NCBI GenBank assembly: GCA_903911985.1
Contig: CAIWFP010000408.1
Location: 1 to 25,285, forward strand
Length of the DNA: 25,285 nt
DNA from: an uncultured Sphingomonadales bacterium
GTDB taxonomy: Bacteria; Pseudomonadota; Alphaproteobacteria; Sphingomonadales; Sphingomonadaceae
Direction: 5' to 3'
Shown: one piece after another, positions 1 to 8,121 of the stretch
How positions within the stretch are numbered: the first letter of the stretch is position 1
Layout: each line of letters starts with the position of its first letter
Notes under the pieces: model-generated
What the model was told of the DNA's origin: nothing
What the model saw: only the letters and a program-made list of their open reading frames with translations
The model's database searches: none
Position numbers and translations under genes: made by a program

Positions 1-131
1 CACCCATGCGCACGCCACCATCGAGGCGGATGTCCTCGCCGTTGAGGTAGCTGTTGCGGATCATCCCGAGCACGAAATCGGCATATTCTGCCGGGTCACC
101 GAAGCGGCTGGGATGCGGGATTTGCGCGCTA
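1..131 (-). pseudogene. 3' fragment of an SDR (HSD10-like) gene, truncated
   Basis: Read on the minus strand, this stretch encodes an SDR C-terminus, starting AQIPHPSRFGDPAEY and continuing through NGEDIRLDGG to the window edge; the stop codon lies outside. It is nearly the same peptide as the end of the SDR at 18153-18931, where I see only two substitutions (N for S and G for A) over about 40 residues. The DNA has diverged more, mostly at third positions. Upstream, beyond about position 131, the same frame stays open but no longer resembles an SDR: the expected helix before AQIPHP is missing. The gene therefore lost its 5' part, probably by recombination. No function is expected. The junction is precise only to within a few bases. 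Confidence 0.75.
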
Positions 132-244
132 ATAGTAACTAATGGCGCTACGCCCTGCGAGGCGCGTTTGCAAGCGCGGTGGGTTGGTAAATCCGATGCC
201 TCTGACACCGGCACGGATCAAGGACCTGCCGGGAGGCACAACAA
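132..244. other. Non-coding junction region, no recognisable gene
   Basis: This sequence lies between the truncated SDR fragment and the terminator of the minus-strand operon. I see no credible coding frame, inverted terminal repeat or transposase remnant. It begins with an AT-richer patch around 130-143 containing TAGTAACTA, a short inverted repeat. It is probably the scar of the rearrangement that removed the 5' part of the SDR. Confidence 0.4.
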
Positions 245-264
245 GACCCGCGCTGAGGCGGGTC
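245..264 (-). terminator. Rho-independent-like terminator of the minus-strand operon
   Basis: On the minus strand, GACCCGC and GCGGGTC pair as a perfect 7-bp stem around a 6-nt loop, followed by TTGTTGTG. It starts 28 bases past the stop of the crotonase gene ending at 293. The T tract is interrupted, so termination may be partial. Confidence 0.6.
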
Positions 265-292
265 CGGGTACATCCCGGCAGAACCGCCGGTC

Positions 293-1177
293 TTACTTCT
301 TCTCGTTGTAGGCTGCGGCCTTCGACTTGGCAGCAGCTTCCGAGTTGGGATCAATCATCATCCCGTACTTCATCATGTTGTGCGAATGGCCGAGATTGTG
401 GAGCGCAAACTGCGCGTTCATGACAGTCGAACGCCCGGCTGCGTCCTGCGCGTTGTTGATCGCCTCCTTGGTGCACTTCAACGCGAAGAGCGGCATTTTC
501 GCGATCCGCTTGGCCAGCGTGAGCGTGAATTCCGGAAGTTCGGCGCGCGGCACGACATGGTTGACCATGCCGAGACGGTGTGCTTCCTGCGCATCCCACC
601 AGCCGGAAGTGAACAGCAGTTCCTTCGCCTTGCGGATGCCAAGCTCATAGGGGTGATTGAAGAACTCGGCGCCGGCAAGACCCATGTCGACGGTGTTGTC
701 CATGAACCGCGCATCGTCCGAGCACACGATCAGATCGCACGGCCATACCAGCATCAGCCCGCCGGCGATGCAGGCGCCCTGCACCTCAGCGATGGTCGGC
801 TTGGCAAAATTGCGCCACCGTTCGCTGAAACCGAGGTAGATTTCCTTCTCGCGCTGGAAATGCCCTTCGGCGCCTTCGCAGCCGAAACCGCACCATGTGC
901 CGACGGGCTCGTAGGGCGAGTAGTCGACCTTGCGCGGGTCTTCGTGGAGATCGTGGCCCGCCGAGAAGTGCTTGCCAGCGCCTGCCAGAATGACAACCTT
1001 GATCTCGTCGTCACGCGCCGCGATGTTGAAGGCGCTGTTGAGTTCATAAAGCAGGCGGGTGTCCTGTGCATTCATCATGGCCGGGCGATTGAGCACGATG
1101 CGCGCCACATGCGGCGCGGGGTTTTCATAGAGGATCGTCTCGAAAGTCGGGGCTTGTTCGGTCGCATTGTCGGTCAT
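293..1177 (-). CDS. Enoyl-CoA hydratase/isomerase-family (crotonase) protein
   Basis: This 294-residue crotonase-superfamily protein is the last gene of the minus-strand operon. Both oxyanion-hole segments are visible: GKHFSAGHDL (about 69-77) and GACIAGGLMLV (about 134-144). Between them, roughly residues 80-125 hold a longer, aromatic-rich insert than in ordinary enoyl-CoA hydratases. Aligned by eye with rat enoyl-CoA hydratase, the two catalytic glutamates fall on M142 and T162. The protein is therefore unlikely to be a standard hydratase and may be an isomerase, hydrolase or C-C lyase of the superfamily. The ATG at 1177 has GAAAGGA six bases upstream. It lies 66 bases after the CoA ligase stop and is followed by a terminator hairpin. 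It should act on the CoA thioester made by the adjacent ligase; the exact reaction is unknown. Confidence 0.9.
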   Translation of the reverse strand: MTDNATEQAPTFETILYENPAPHVARIVLNRPAMMNAQDTRLLYELNSAFNIAARDDEIKVVILAGAGKHFSAGHDLHEDPRKVDYSPYEPVGTWCGFGCEGAEGHFQREKEIYLGFSERWRNFAKPTIAEVQGACIAGGLMLVWPCDLIVCSDDARFMDNTVDMGLAGAEFFNHPYELGIRKAKELLFTSGWWDAQEAHRLGMVNHVVPRAELPEFTLTLAKRIAKMPLFALKCTKEAINNAQDAAGRSTVMNAQFALHNLGHSHNMMKYGMMIDPNSEAAAKSKAAAYNEKK

Positions 1178-1243
1178 CTTGGGTCCTTTCAGATCTATCG
1201 TTTCGTTCGGGCAAGTCGGTTACTATCTATATCTGGCGCGGGG

Positions 1244-2821
1244 TCATGATTGACCTGCAGCCTCGCGGTACTCATCGCGCAGCTTGCGTTTGAACAGCTT
1301 GCCGGTGGGCTCGCGCGGCAATTCGGCGCGGAAATCGATCTGGCGCGGCAGCTTCACGCGGCTGATCTGGGGGCCAAGCCAATCAGTCAACTCGGCCGCA
1401 AGTTCGGGCCCTGCGGCAGCCATGTCCTTGGGCTGGACGACCGCAACCACGCGCTCGCCCATCGCCGCATCGGGCGCACCGATCACCGCGACATCCTGAA
1501 CCTTGGGATGCATGATAAGCAGGTTTTCGATTTCCTGCGGATAGATGTTCACACCGCCCGAGATGATCATGAAGCTCTTGCGGTCGGTGAGGTAGAGATA
1601 GCCTTCCTCATCCAGCCAGCCGATATCGCCGACCGAGGCCCAGCCGTGCTTGTTGTAGGAATCGGCGGTTTTTTGGGGATCGTTGAGATAGCTGAAGCGG
1701 ATGAACGGATCGAAGAATACATGGCCTTCGCTTCGCGCGGGAACCTCATTGCCATCCTCGTCGCAGATGTGGACCACGCCGATCACTGCGCGCCCGACCG
1801 AGCCCGGATGCGCCAGCCACTGTGGGCTGTCGATCATCGTGAAGCCGACGCCTTCGCTCGCGCCATAGTACTCCTTTATGATCGGCCCCCACCAAGCGAT
1901 CATCGCCTGCTTGACACCGACCGGGCATGGCGCGGCAGCATGGGTGGCGTTGCGGTGGCTTGAGAGGTCATACTTGGCGCGCACGTCTTCGGGCAGATCG
2001 AGCAAGCGCACGAAATGCGTCGGCACCCACTGGCTGTCGGTGACCTTATACTTCTCGATCAGCGCGAGCGCGTGCTCGGCATCGAAATGCTCCATGACGA
2101 CGACCGTCGCGCCGATCCGGTGGAAGGCCATCGACCAGCGGATTGGGGCCGCGTGATACATCGGGGCCGGCGAGAGATAGACCGAATCCGGGGTAGCCCC
2201 GAACATCATGACCATATCGCCGATCCAGTGCCGCGCATCGACTGCCGGATCTTCAGGCAGGCCGACATTGACCGCCTTGGGCCGGCCGGTGGTGCCCGAT
2301 GAATAGAGCAGATCGGTGCCGCCACGCTCGTCGGCAATCGGTGTGGCAGGCTGCGCGGCAAGCGCGGCCTCGAGGTTTGCATCGCCCTCACCGCCAAGGC
2401 GGAACTGGCGCACGCCAGGCACGAGCTTTGCTGTCTCATCGAGGAGCGGCGCAAATTTCTGGTGCGAGAGCAGCACCTTGCAGCCGCTATCTGTCAGGAT
2501 ATGTTCGGTCTCGGGCCCGGTCAGGCGATAGGGCACCGTGGTCATGAACGTGCCCGCGCGCTGCGCGCCCCAGGCCAGCACCAGATAGAGGGGATCGTTG
2601 TCGAGCAGGATGGCGATCTTGTCGCCAGTCTCGACGCCTGATGCGCGCAGCAGCTGCGCGACCTGGTTGCTCAGCCGGTCGAGTTCGCCGAAGCTGATGA
2701 CCTGATCGCTCTCGCCCATGATGATCGCAGGCTTTTCGGGATTGGCCGCTGCAAAGGCGGCGGGATGGAAGCCATACTTCTCTGGGGCAACCGCTTCGCC
2801 CGCCGGGTTGGTTTCAGACAT
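1244..2821 (-). CDS. Acyl-CoA synthetase (AMP-dependent ligase)
   Basis: This 525-residue ANL-superfamily adenylating enzyme activates a carboxylic acid to its acyl-AMP and then its CoA thioester in the cytoplasm. The P-loop-like motif LLYSSGTTGRPKA lies near residues 165-180. The ADP hinge region, GDIGWLDEEGYLYLTDR followed by ISGGVNIYPQEIE, lies near 390-425, and the C-terminal catalytic lysine sits in PTGKLFKRKL near 510. All core motifs are intact and the length is normal. The open frame extends further upstream, but the ATG at 2821 is chosen because GGGAG precedes it by seven bases and MSETNPAG begins a typical N-terminus. It follows the SDR by 53 bases in the same operon. The family suits fatty, cyclic or aromatic acids; substrate is not readable from sequence. 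Confidence 0.93.
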   Translation of the reverse strand: MSETNPAGEAVAPEKYGFHPAAFAAANPEKPAIIMGESDQVISFGELDRLSNQVAQLLRASGVETGDKIAILLDNDPLYLVLAWGAQRAGTFMTTVPYRLTGPETEHILTDSGCKVLLSHQKFAPLLDETAKLVPGVRQFRLGGEGDANLEAALAAQPATPIADERGGTDLLYSSGTTGRPKAVNVGLPEDPAVDARHWIGDMVMMFGATPDSVYLSPAPMYHAAPIRWSMAFHRIGATVVVMEHFDAEHALALIEKYKVTDSQWVPTHFVRLLDLPEDVRAKYDLSSHRNATHAAAPCPVGVKQAMIAWWGPIIKEYYGASEGVGFTMIDSPQWLAHPGSVGRAVIGVVHICDEDGNEVPARSEGHVFFDPFIRFSYLNDPQKTADSYNKHGWASVGDIGWLDEEGYLYLTDRKSFMIISGGVNIYPQEIENLLIMHPKVQDVAVIGAPDAAMGERVVAVVQPKDMAAAGPELAAELTDWLGPQISRVKLPRQIDFRAELPREPTGKLFKRKLRDEYREAAGQS

Positions 2822-2874
2822 TTTATTCTCCCATGGATTCAGGGTTGCGGGGCACACCAGCGCCCCGCAGGCAA

Positions 2875-3633
2875 TCACACCATTGCGAACCCGCCGTTGA
2901 CGCTGATCGTCTGACCGGTGATCCAGCTCGCGCCCTCGCTGGCAAGGAAGGCGATGATCGGGGCGACATCGCCGGGCTGACCGATGCGCTTGAGCGGATA
3001 GTTCTTGACCATCTTGGGCAGAACATCTGCGAGCCATTGCGGATCCGAGTGGGCCGACTGGATCATGCCAAGGGTTACCGCGTTGCAGGTAATGTCATTG
3101 CGGCCAAACTCCTTGGCGAGCGACTTGATCAGCGCGATCGTCGCGGCACGCGAAGCAGCAGCCATCGAGAGATTGGCCTCACCCACGCGGCTGGAATCGC
3201 CGCCGAGCGAGATGATCCGGCCGCCCTTGCCGGCATCGACCATGTGCGGCAGCGCGGCGCGGCTTGTGTTGACCGTGCCCATCAGGCCCACATCGATGTG
3301 GGCCTGCCACTGCTCGGTGGTGGTTTCGAGGAAGCGCGCGCGCTGCGCCACGCCGGCATTGTTGACCACGATGTCGATACTGCCGAAGATCGCGACGATA
3401 TCGTCGACCATGGCCTTGGTGCTCTCGAAACTGCCGATGTCTGCGCCCCAAGCCTTTGCCTTGCCGCCTGCGGCAACGATCTCGGCAACGACCTTTTCGG
3501 CTGCATCGGCGCTCTTCGAATAATTCACCGCAACCGCCGCACCTTCAGCGGCCAGGGTCAGCGCAATCGCGCGGCCCACATCGCGCCCGGCGCCGGTTAC
3601 CAGCGCGACCTTGCCGCTTAGCGAAGTGCTCAT
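2875..3633 (-). CDS. SDR-fold protein lacking the catalytic N-S-Y-K tetrad
   Basis: This 252-residue protein has the complete short-chain dehydrogenase fold: a Rossmann start VALVTGAGRDVG, the NNAG motif at 91-94 and a normal C-terminus ending NGGFAMV. The catalytic residues are absent. Aligned without gaps to FabG-type SDRs, the catalytic Asn is G116, Ser is G145, Tyr is A158 and Lys is R162. The last glycine-rich-loop glycine is also replaced, by D18. The surrounding helices, including IKSLAKEFG, are well conserved, and there is no frameshift, so it looks maintained rather than decayed. ATG at 3633 has GAGGAG upstream and overlaps the molybdenum-subunit stop by four bases. It could be a pseudoenzyme, a binding or structural partner, or an SDR with altered chemistry such as a lyase or isomerase. 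A classical alcohol dehydrogenase role is unlikely. Confidence 0.88.
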   Translation of the reverse strand: MSTSLSGKVALVTGAGRDVGRAIALTLAAEGAAVAVNYSKSADAAEKVVAEIVAAGGKAKAWGADIGSFESTKAMVDDIVAIFGSIDIVVNNAGVAQRARFLETTTEQWQAHIDVGLMGTVNTSRAALPHMVDAGKGGRIISLGGDSSRVGEANLSMAAASRAATIALIKSLAKEFGRNDITCNAVTLGMIQSAHSDPQWLADVLPKMVKNYPLKRIGQPGDVAPIIAFLASEGASWITGQTISVNGGFAMV

Positions 3634-6023
3634 TTCGTGTTCTCCTCAAGAGTGTTCAGATGGGGCCGGATCAACTGGAACAGCCGTTCGGGCGTTGCCG
3701 GCAGGGTTTGAATGCCCAGCCCCAGCGGGGCGAGCGCATCGGAAATGGCGTTGGCGATGGCGGCGGGCGCGCCGATCGTGCCGCCCTCACCCATGCCGCG
3801 AAAACCGCCGACATTGTTGGGCAGTTCGGCCTCGATATGGACGATCTGCATGTCGAGCACATCGCTGGCGAGCGGTAGGAGGTAGTCGGCAAGGCTGGCC
3901 GTCACGAGCTGGCCCTCATCGTCGTAGACAATCTCTTCGAGCAGCGCGGCACCGATGCCTTGCGCCACTGCGCCGTGGACCTGCCCGTCGACGATCATCG
4001 GATTGATGATCCGGCCGCAGTCCTCGGCCACCACATATTTGAGCAGCCGCACGCCAAAGGTCTCGCGGTCTACCTCAGCAACGCAGATATGCGTGGAGGA
4101 GCAAGCCGTGCCGAGAAACGGGTCGTAAGTCTCGGTCACGGTGAGGTCTTCGCGGATATCGCGCGGGATCGTGCCCATCTGCAGATAGACCGCGCGTGCC
4201 ACCTCCTTGAAGGTCATGCCCGCGTTCGAGGTACGCGAGCGGATCCAGCCGCGTTCGGCTTCCAGATCCTCGACCGGCTCGGCCATGACATGCGCTGCCA
4301 TGCGCAGCACTTTGCCCTTGAGCGCGCGCGAGGCCTGCGTCGCCGCGCCGCCAGCGATCACTGCCGAGCGGCTGGCATATGTCCCGCTCGACATGGGCAC
4401 GAGCGAACTGTCGCCCTGCAGCACGACGACATCGTCCATCGCGCAGCCAAGCTCGTCAGCGATGACTTGCGCCAGCGTGGTTTCGAGCCCCTGCCCGTGC
4501 GAGGCAATGCCGAACGAGGCTTCGACCGCACCGGTGGAATCGATGCGGATGATCGCGGTTTCGGTGCCGGTGTTGATCGGCATGCCCGGCGCGACGGCAA
4601 TGCGCGAGCCGATGCCAGTCAGTTCGGCGTAACTCGAAATGCCGATGCCGACCCAGCGCCCTTCGGCGCGCGCCTGTTCCTGCCACACCCGCAAGCCATC
4701 ATAGCCAATTGCTTCGCGCGCGCCGGCCAGGCACTGCTGGAAGGCAGACTGGTCCCAGATGATCCCCGGTGCGGTGCGATAGGGAAATTCGCCGTCCGAG
4801 ACGAGATTGTGCCGCCTGAGGTCGGCGGGGTCCATGCCCAGTTCGCGAGCGGCCATGTCGATCAGCCGCTCCATCGCGAACGTGGAGGAAGGCCGCCCCA
4901 CCCCGCGATAGGGCCCGGTCGGCGGCTTGGGCGTCAGCACCGCGCGCACGCGGCCATGATAGTGCTCGATCTTGTAGGGACCAGGCATGAAGCTGATGAC
5001 CTGCACAGGCTCGATGCCGCCGGTCCAAGGATAGATCGAATATGCGCCGATATCGCCGATCACATCGCAGCGCAGGCCAAGGAACGTACCGTCGCGCGCG
5101 ACCGCGAGTTCGCCGTCGATAAGCTGGTCAAAGGCCTGGCTGGAGCTGGACAATTCCTCCAGCCGGTCCGCCACATACTTGACTGGCCGCTCCAGCTTGC
5201 GCGCGAGAAGGCAGACCAGCATTTCCTCGTGATACAGCGAGCCCTTGCCGCCGAAGCTGCCGCCAACATCGGGCGCGACCACGCGCATCCGGCTGCCCGG
5301 CAGATCGAGCGCATCGGAGAGCGCATCGCGGATGATCCCGGGGATGTTTGACGAGGTCCACAGGGTCAGCGCGCGCCGCCGCGTGTCGTATTCCGCCAGA
5401 TAGCTGCGGCATTCCATCGACGTCGCTGTCTTGCGCGTCATGCGAAACTGGCCGCGCACAACGACCGGCGCGCTGGCAATCGCATCCTCGATATCGCCGC
5501 GCATGAAGGTGCGTTCAACGATGACGTTGGTGCCCGCTTCCTCGTGCAGCAGCGGCGCATCTTCGCGCACAGCGTCCACCTGCCGGATGGCGAAAGGCAG
5601 CGGTTCGTAGTCGATCTCAATCAGGCCGAGCGCGTCTTCCGCAGCATAGCGGCTGTCCGCCACCACAGCGACAACCGGCTCGCCGACATAGCGCACTTTG
5701 CCGCGCGCCAGCGGCCAATAGGGCGTCGCGTAGTAACCCTTCATCCGCGAGGTTGGGATAGCCGGGCGGACTTCTCCTTCGAGATCGGTCCAGTCGTAGA
5801 TGCCGATGAGGCCGGGGACGGACGAGGTATCGCCCACCCGTATTTCGCGGATCAAGGCATGCGGCTGGTCCGAGCGCAGGATGGCGACATGGACCATGTC
5901 CGCGAGCTTGATATCATCGACATATTGCCCAGTGCCTGTCAGCAGGCGCGGGTCCTCAGTCCGCTTGACGCGGCTGCCGACCAGTTTGGGCCGCAGTTCG
6001 ACGGAGATATCCGCCTGCGTCAT
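3630..6023 (-). CDS. Molybdenum hydroxylase large subunit (xanthine dehydrogenase family)
   Basis: This 797-residue molybdopterin-cytosine-dinucleotide type subunit carries the Mo active site of a three-part hydroxylase with the 6778-7260 (2Fe-2S) and 7257-8120 (FAD) subunits. Visible motifs are RTEDPRLLTG near residue 20, GGSFGGKG near 255, GPYRGVGRP near 368 and the C-terminal GEGGTIGAP near 745, whose Glu is the conserved catalytic base. The CO dehydrogenase signature AYXCSFR is absent; GPYRGVGR stands there instead. The substrate should therefore be an organic molecule (aldehyde, N-heterocycle or activated C-H) hydroxylated with water. The ATG at 6023 is chosen because it overlaps the upstream stop as ATGA; a longer open frame to 6059 exists. 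Its own stop overlaps the next SDR start. Mo-cofactor chaperone genes are not in the window. Confidence 0.94.
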   Translation of the reverse strand: MTQADISVELRPKLVGSRVKRTEDPRLLTGTGQYVDDIKLADMVHVAILRSDQPHALIREIRVGDTSSVPGLIGIYDWTDLEGEVRPAIPTSRMKGYYATPYWPLARGKVRYVGEPVVAVVADSRYAAEDALGLIEIDYEPLPFAIRQVDAVREDAPLLHEEAGTNVIVERTFMRGDIEDAIASAPVVVRGQFRMTRKTATSMECRSYLAEYDTRRRALTLWTSSNIPGIIRDALSDALDLPGSRMRVVAPDVGGSFGGKGSLYHEEMLVCLLARKLERPVKYVADRLEELSSSSQAFDQLIDGELAVARDGTFLGLRCDVIGDIGAYSIYPWTGGIEPVQVISFMPGPYKIEHYHGRVRAVLTPKPPTGPYRGVGRPSSTFAMERLIDMAARELGMDPADLRRHNLVSDGEFPYRTAPGIIWDQSAFQQCLAGAREAIGYDGLRVWQEQARAEGRWVGIGISSYAELTGIGSRIAVAPGMPINTGTETAIIRIDSTGAVEASFGIASHGQGLETTLAQVIADELGCAMDDVVVLQGDSSLVPMSSGTYASRSAVIAGGAATQASRALKGKVLRMAAHVMAEPVEDLEAERGWIRSRTSNAGMTFKEVARAVYLQMGTIPRDIREDLTVTETYDPFLGTACSSTHICVAEVDRETFGVRLLKYVVAEDCGRIINPMIVDGQVHGAVAQGIGAALLEEIVYDDEGQLVTASLADYLLPLASDVLDMQIVHIEAELPNNVGGFRGMGEGGTIGAPAAIANAISDALAPLGLGIQTLPATPERLFQLIRPHLNTLEENTK

Positions 6024-6781
6024 GCGTAGAACGCGGCCCCCTTGCGCAAGGCCTGCCACTGCGCATCGTCATGGCCGAAAATGATCGTTGCTCCGCCCTC
6101 GCCAATCTTGCGCAAGGTGTCGATTGCCTCGACCGCCTTGTCGAGATCCCAGCTGTTCTTGGGCGCGTAGCCTTCAGTCAGGTTGGCTTCGACCGCGATG
6201 GCATCGGAGGCGAGCAGGAAGTCGCCGCTTTCGTCGAGTGCAACCAAGGCTGCGGTCATGCCTACGGTATGCCCAGGCACCGGCAGCAGCACGATGCGCC
6301 CGTCGCCGAAGACGTCGTGCTGGCCTTCGAAGGTCTGGAAGCCCTGCGGTTGGTCCCAATCAGCGGGGAGATAGCCCTTGCTCAGCCCGTCCTCGGCCTG
6401 CGCGGCGGCGACTTCCGCTGCGTGGGCGATGATCGTGGCGCGGCGGAAATGCTCGTTGCAGCCGCAATGATCGGGGTGAAGGTGCGAACAGATCACCACG
6501 TCGATATCGTCCGCGCCGAGCCCAGCGAGGCTGAGCTGATCGACCACCGTGTCTTCCGGCTGGAAGATCGGCACCATGGCGCGGGCGACCCCGCCCCAGC
6601 GCGCTTCGGCATCGATGGCGGCGGCTGGGCTGCAGCCGGTATCGAACAGCACATTGCCCTTGGGGTGGCGCAGCAGGGTGGAAATCACCGGCAGATCGAA
6701 GGTCTCTTCGCGCGCGGCGCCGGGGTAATAGATCCCGCGCCGCATCCTAAGCCGCCCGCCTGACAGGAAATGCATCTTCAT
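6020..6781 (-). CDS. Metallo-beta-lactamase-fold hydrolase (lactonase-like)
   Basis: This 253-residue protein has the full metallo-beta-lactamase metal site: SHLHPDHCG (HxHxDH), a later His in PVPGHTVG, the bridging Asp in LASDAI and the terminal His in FGHDD. The overall layout is that of N-acyl-homoserine lactonase-like proteins (AttM/BlcC group), which open lactone rings. There is no signal peptide, so it is cytoplasmic. The gene is embedded between the 2Fe-2S and Mo subunits of the hydroxylase, with ATGA overlaps at both ends (6778-6781 and 6020-6023). It is thus translationally coupled to both, and the ATG at 6781 is fixed by this. This suggests it hydrolyses a lactone or ester produced by the hydroxylase, rather than working in quorum quenching. 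Thioesterase or glyoxalase-II activity cannot be excluded. Confidence 0.88.
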   Translation of the reverse strand: MKMHFLSGGRLRMRRGIYYPGAAREETFDLPVISTLLRHPKGNVLFDTGCSPAAAIDAEARWGGVARAMVPIFQPEDTVVDQLSLAGLGADDIDVVICSHLHPDHCGCNEHFRRATIIAHAAEVAAAQAEDGLSKGYLPADWDQPQGFQTFEGQHDVFGDGRIVLLPVPGHTVGMTAALVALDESGDFLLASDAIAVEANLTEGYAPKNSWDLDKAVEAIDTLRKIGEGGATIIFGHDDAQWQALRKGAAFYA

Positions 6782-7260
6782 TCGATCGGTCCTCTCTCGC
6801 TCGCCAGCTCGCGCACGGCGGCCACAATGTTCTGATATCCGGTGCAGCGGCACAGATTGCCTGAGAGCGCCTCGCGGATCTGCTCGTCGTTTTCGAGCGG
6901 ATGGTGGCGCAGCATGTCGGCGATGGTCATGAGAAAGCCTGGGGTGCAGAAGCCGCACTGCAGCGCGTGATGATCGCGAAACGCGCGCTGGATGCGCCCC
7001 AGATCCTCCTGGGTGCCCTGCGCCTCAACCGTCTCGATATCCTGCCCATCAGCCATGACCGCGAGCGTGAGACACGAGCGCGCGCTGCGTCCGTCGATCA
7101 GCACGGTGCAGGCACCGCAGACCCCGTGTTCGCAGCCGACATGGGTGCCGGTGAGCCCCAATTCGTGCCGCAGGAAATCGCTGAGGAGCAGGCGCGGCTC
7201 GACACGGCGGGTGTGTGCGGTGCCGTTGACGTGGACCGTGATGCTAACCGGATCGGTCAT
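6778..7260 (-). CDS. Molybdenum hydroxylase 2Fe-2S subunit
   Basis: This 160-residue subunit carries the two [2Fe-2S] clusters that pass electrons from the Mo centre to FAD. The plant-ferredoxin-type N-terminal cluster is seen in GCEHGVCGAC with the distant Cys of ARSC. The helical C-terminal cluster is seen in CGFCTPG and CRCTGY. All eight cysteines are present and the length is standard for the family. The ATG at 7260 (MTDPVS) is preferred to one 15 bases upstream because it overlaps the FAD-subunit stop as ATGA. The stop in turn overlaps the start of the lactonase-like gene. It belongs to the same enzyme as 3630-6023 and 7257-8120. Confidence 0.95.
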   Translation of the reverse strand: MTDPVSITVHVNGTAHTRRVEPRLLLSDFLRHELGLTGTHVGCEHGVCGACTVLIDGRSARSCLTLAVMADGQDIETVEAQGTQEDLGRIQRAFRDHHALQCGFCTPGFLMTIADMLRHHPLENDEQIREALSGNLCRCTGYQNIVAAVRELASERGPIE

Positions 7261-8120
7261 GCCGCGCGCTCCCATGCCTGAGCAATGACCTTGGCTGCCA
7301 GCGCGCCCGCGAGGTGGCGGCGGTAATCAGCCGAGGCGCTGAGATCGGACATTGGCTCGATGTCGTCCCGCAGCGCGGCGACGGCTTCAGCGATCACGGC
7401 TGCGGTCGGCTCGCGGCCTTCGAGCACGGCTTCAGCGGGGACAATGCGGCTGGCGATCTCACCCACGCCCATCACAGCAACCCGCACATTGCGCGCCGCG
7501 CCGTCCGCGCGTTCGATCAATACGGAGACGGCTGCCAGCGCATAATCACCGTGCCGGCGGGCGAACTCGGCAAAGCCCCAGCCGGTGCCCGGCGCAGGCT
7601 TGGCAATATCGATCGCTGTGACCATTTCAGCGGGATCAAGCGCGTTGGTGAGCGAGCCTGTAAGGAAATCGGCTGCTGCAATCTCGCGCTCCCCATTGGG
7701 GCCTGCGATGCGCACAACGCCGTCCAGCAACAGAGTCAGCATGGGCATTTCGGCCGACGGATCGGCATGGCAGACGCTGCCGCAGAAAGTGCCGCGATTG
7801 CGCACGGTGAGGTGGGCAACGTTCTCCATCGCGGCATGGAGCACGGGGACATCGCGTGCGATGACAGCATCGCTGGCAGTCATCCGGTGGCGCACGAGCG
7901 CACCAAGGCGCAAGTGTTTGCCCCGGTCCTCGATGCGGTCGAGCCCGGAAATACGGTTGATATCGACCAACACGGCGGGGCGTACCAGCCGAAAGTTGAT
8001 CATCGGCATCAGGCTTTGCCCGCCCGCAATGATCTTGCCGTCGCTGCCTGCCGCCGCGAGCGTCGCCACGGCGTGCTCCACGCTTTCGGCCCGGACATAG
8101 TCGAACGGCGCTGGCTTCAC
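7257..8120 (-). CDS. Molybdenum hydroxylase FAD-binding subunit (GTG start)
   Basis: This 287-residue FAD subunit of the three-part hydroxylase delivers electrons onward from the 2Fe-2S subunit. It shows the first FAD loop AGGQSLMPM near residues 38-46 and the second, RNRGTFCGS followed by HADPSAE, near 110-125. The C-terminal CO_deh_flav_C-type domain follows. No in-frame ATG fits. The GTG at 8120, two bases after the upstream crotonase stop, begins KPAPFDY, which matches where these proteins normally start. AAGGG inside the preceding gene serves as ribosome site. A far-upstream in-frame extension within the crotonase gene exists but is implausible. The gene's end overlaps the 2Fe-2S gene by four bases. 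Confidence 0.93.
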   Translation of the reverse strand: MKPAPFDYVRAESVEHAVATLAAAGSDGKIIAGGQSLMPMINFRLVRPAVLVDINRISGLDRIEDRGKHLRLGALVRHRMTASDAVIARDVPVLHAAMENVAHLTVRNRGTFCGSVCHADPSAEMPMLTLLLDGVVRIAGPNGEREIAAADFLTGSLTNALDPAEMVTAIDIAKPAPGTGWGFAEFARRHGDYALAAVSVLIERADGAARNVRVAVMGVGEIASRIVPAEAVLEGREPTAAVIAEAVAALRDDIEPMSDLSASADYRRHLAGALAAKVIAQAWERAA

Positions 8121-8121
8121 G

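Noticed and set aside
130..143. TAGTAACTA at the left junction and GTTACTATC near 1219 as a shared operator
   Set aside because: The match is short, in AT-rich patches, and one copy sits at a rearrangement scar; chance similarity is likely.
3960..5351. 463-residue plus-strand open frame opposite the Mo subunit
   Set aside because: Composition is that of a reverse-frame artefact; the Mo subunit has full family motifs.
6020..6781. Quorum-quenching AHL lactonase as the primary function
   Set aside because: The fold and motifs fit, but four-base overlaps with hydroxylase subunits favour a pathway role.
3630..8120. Aerobic CO dehydrogenase
   Set aside because: The Mo subunit lacks the AYXCSFR active-site loop of true CO dehydrogenases; a general molybdenum hydroxylase is the safer call.
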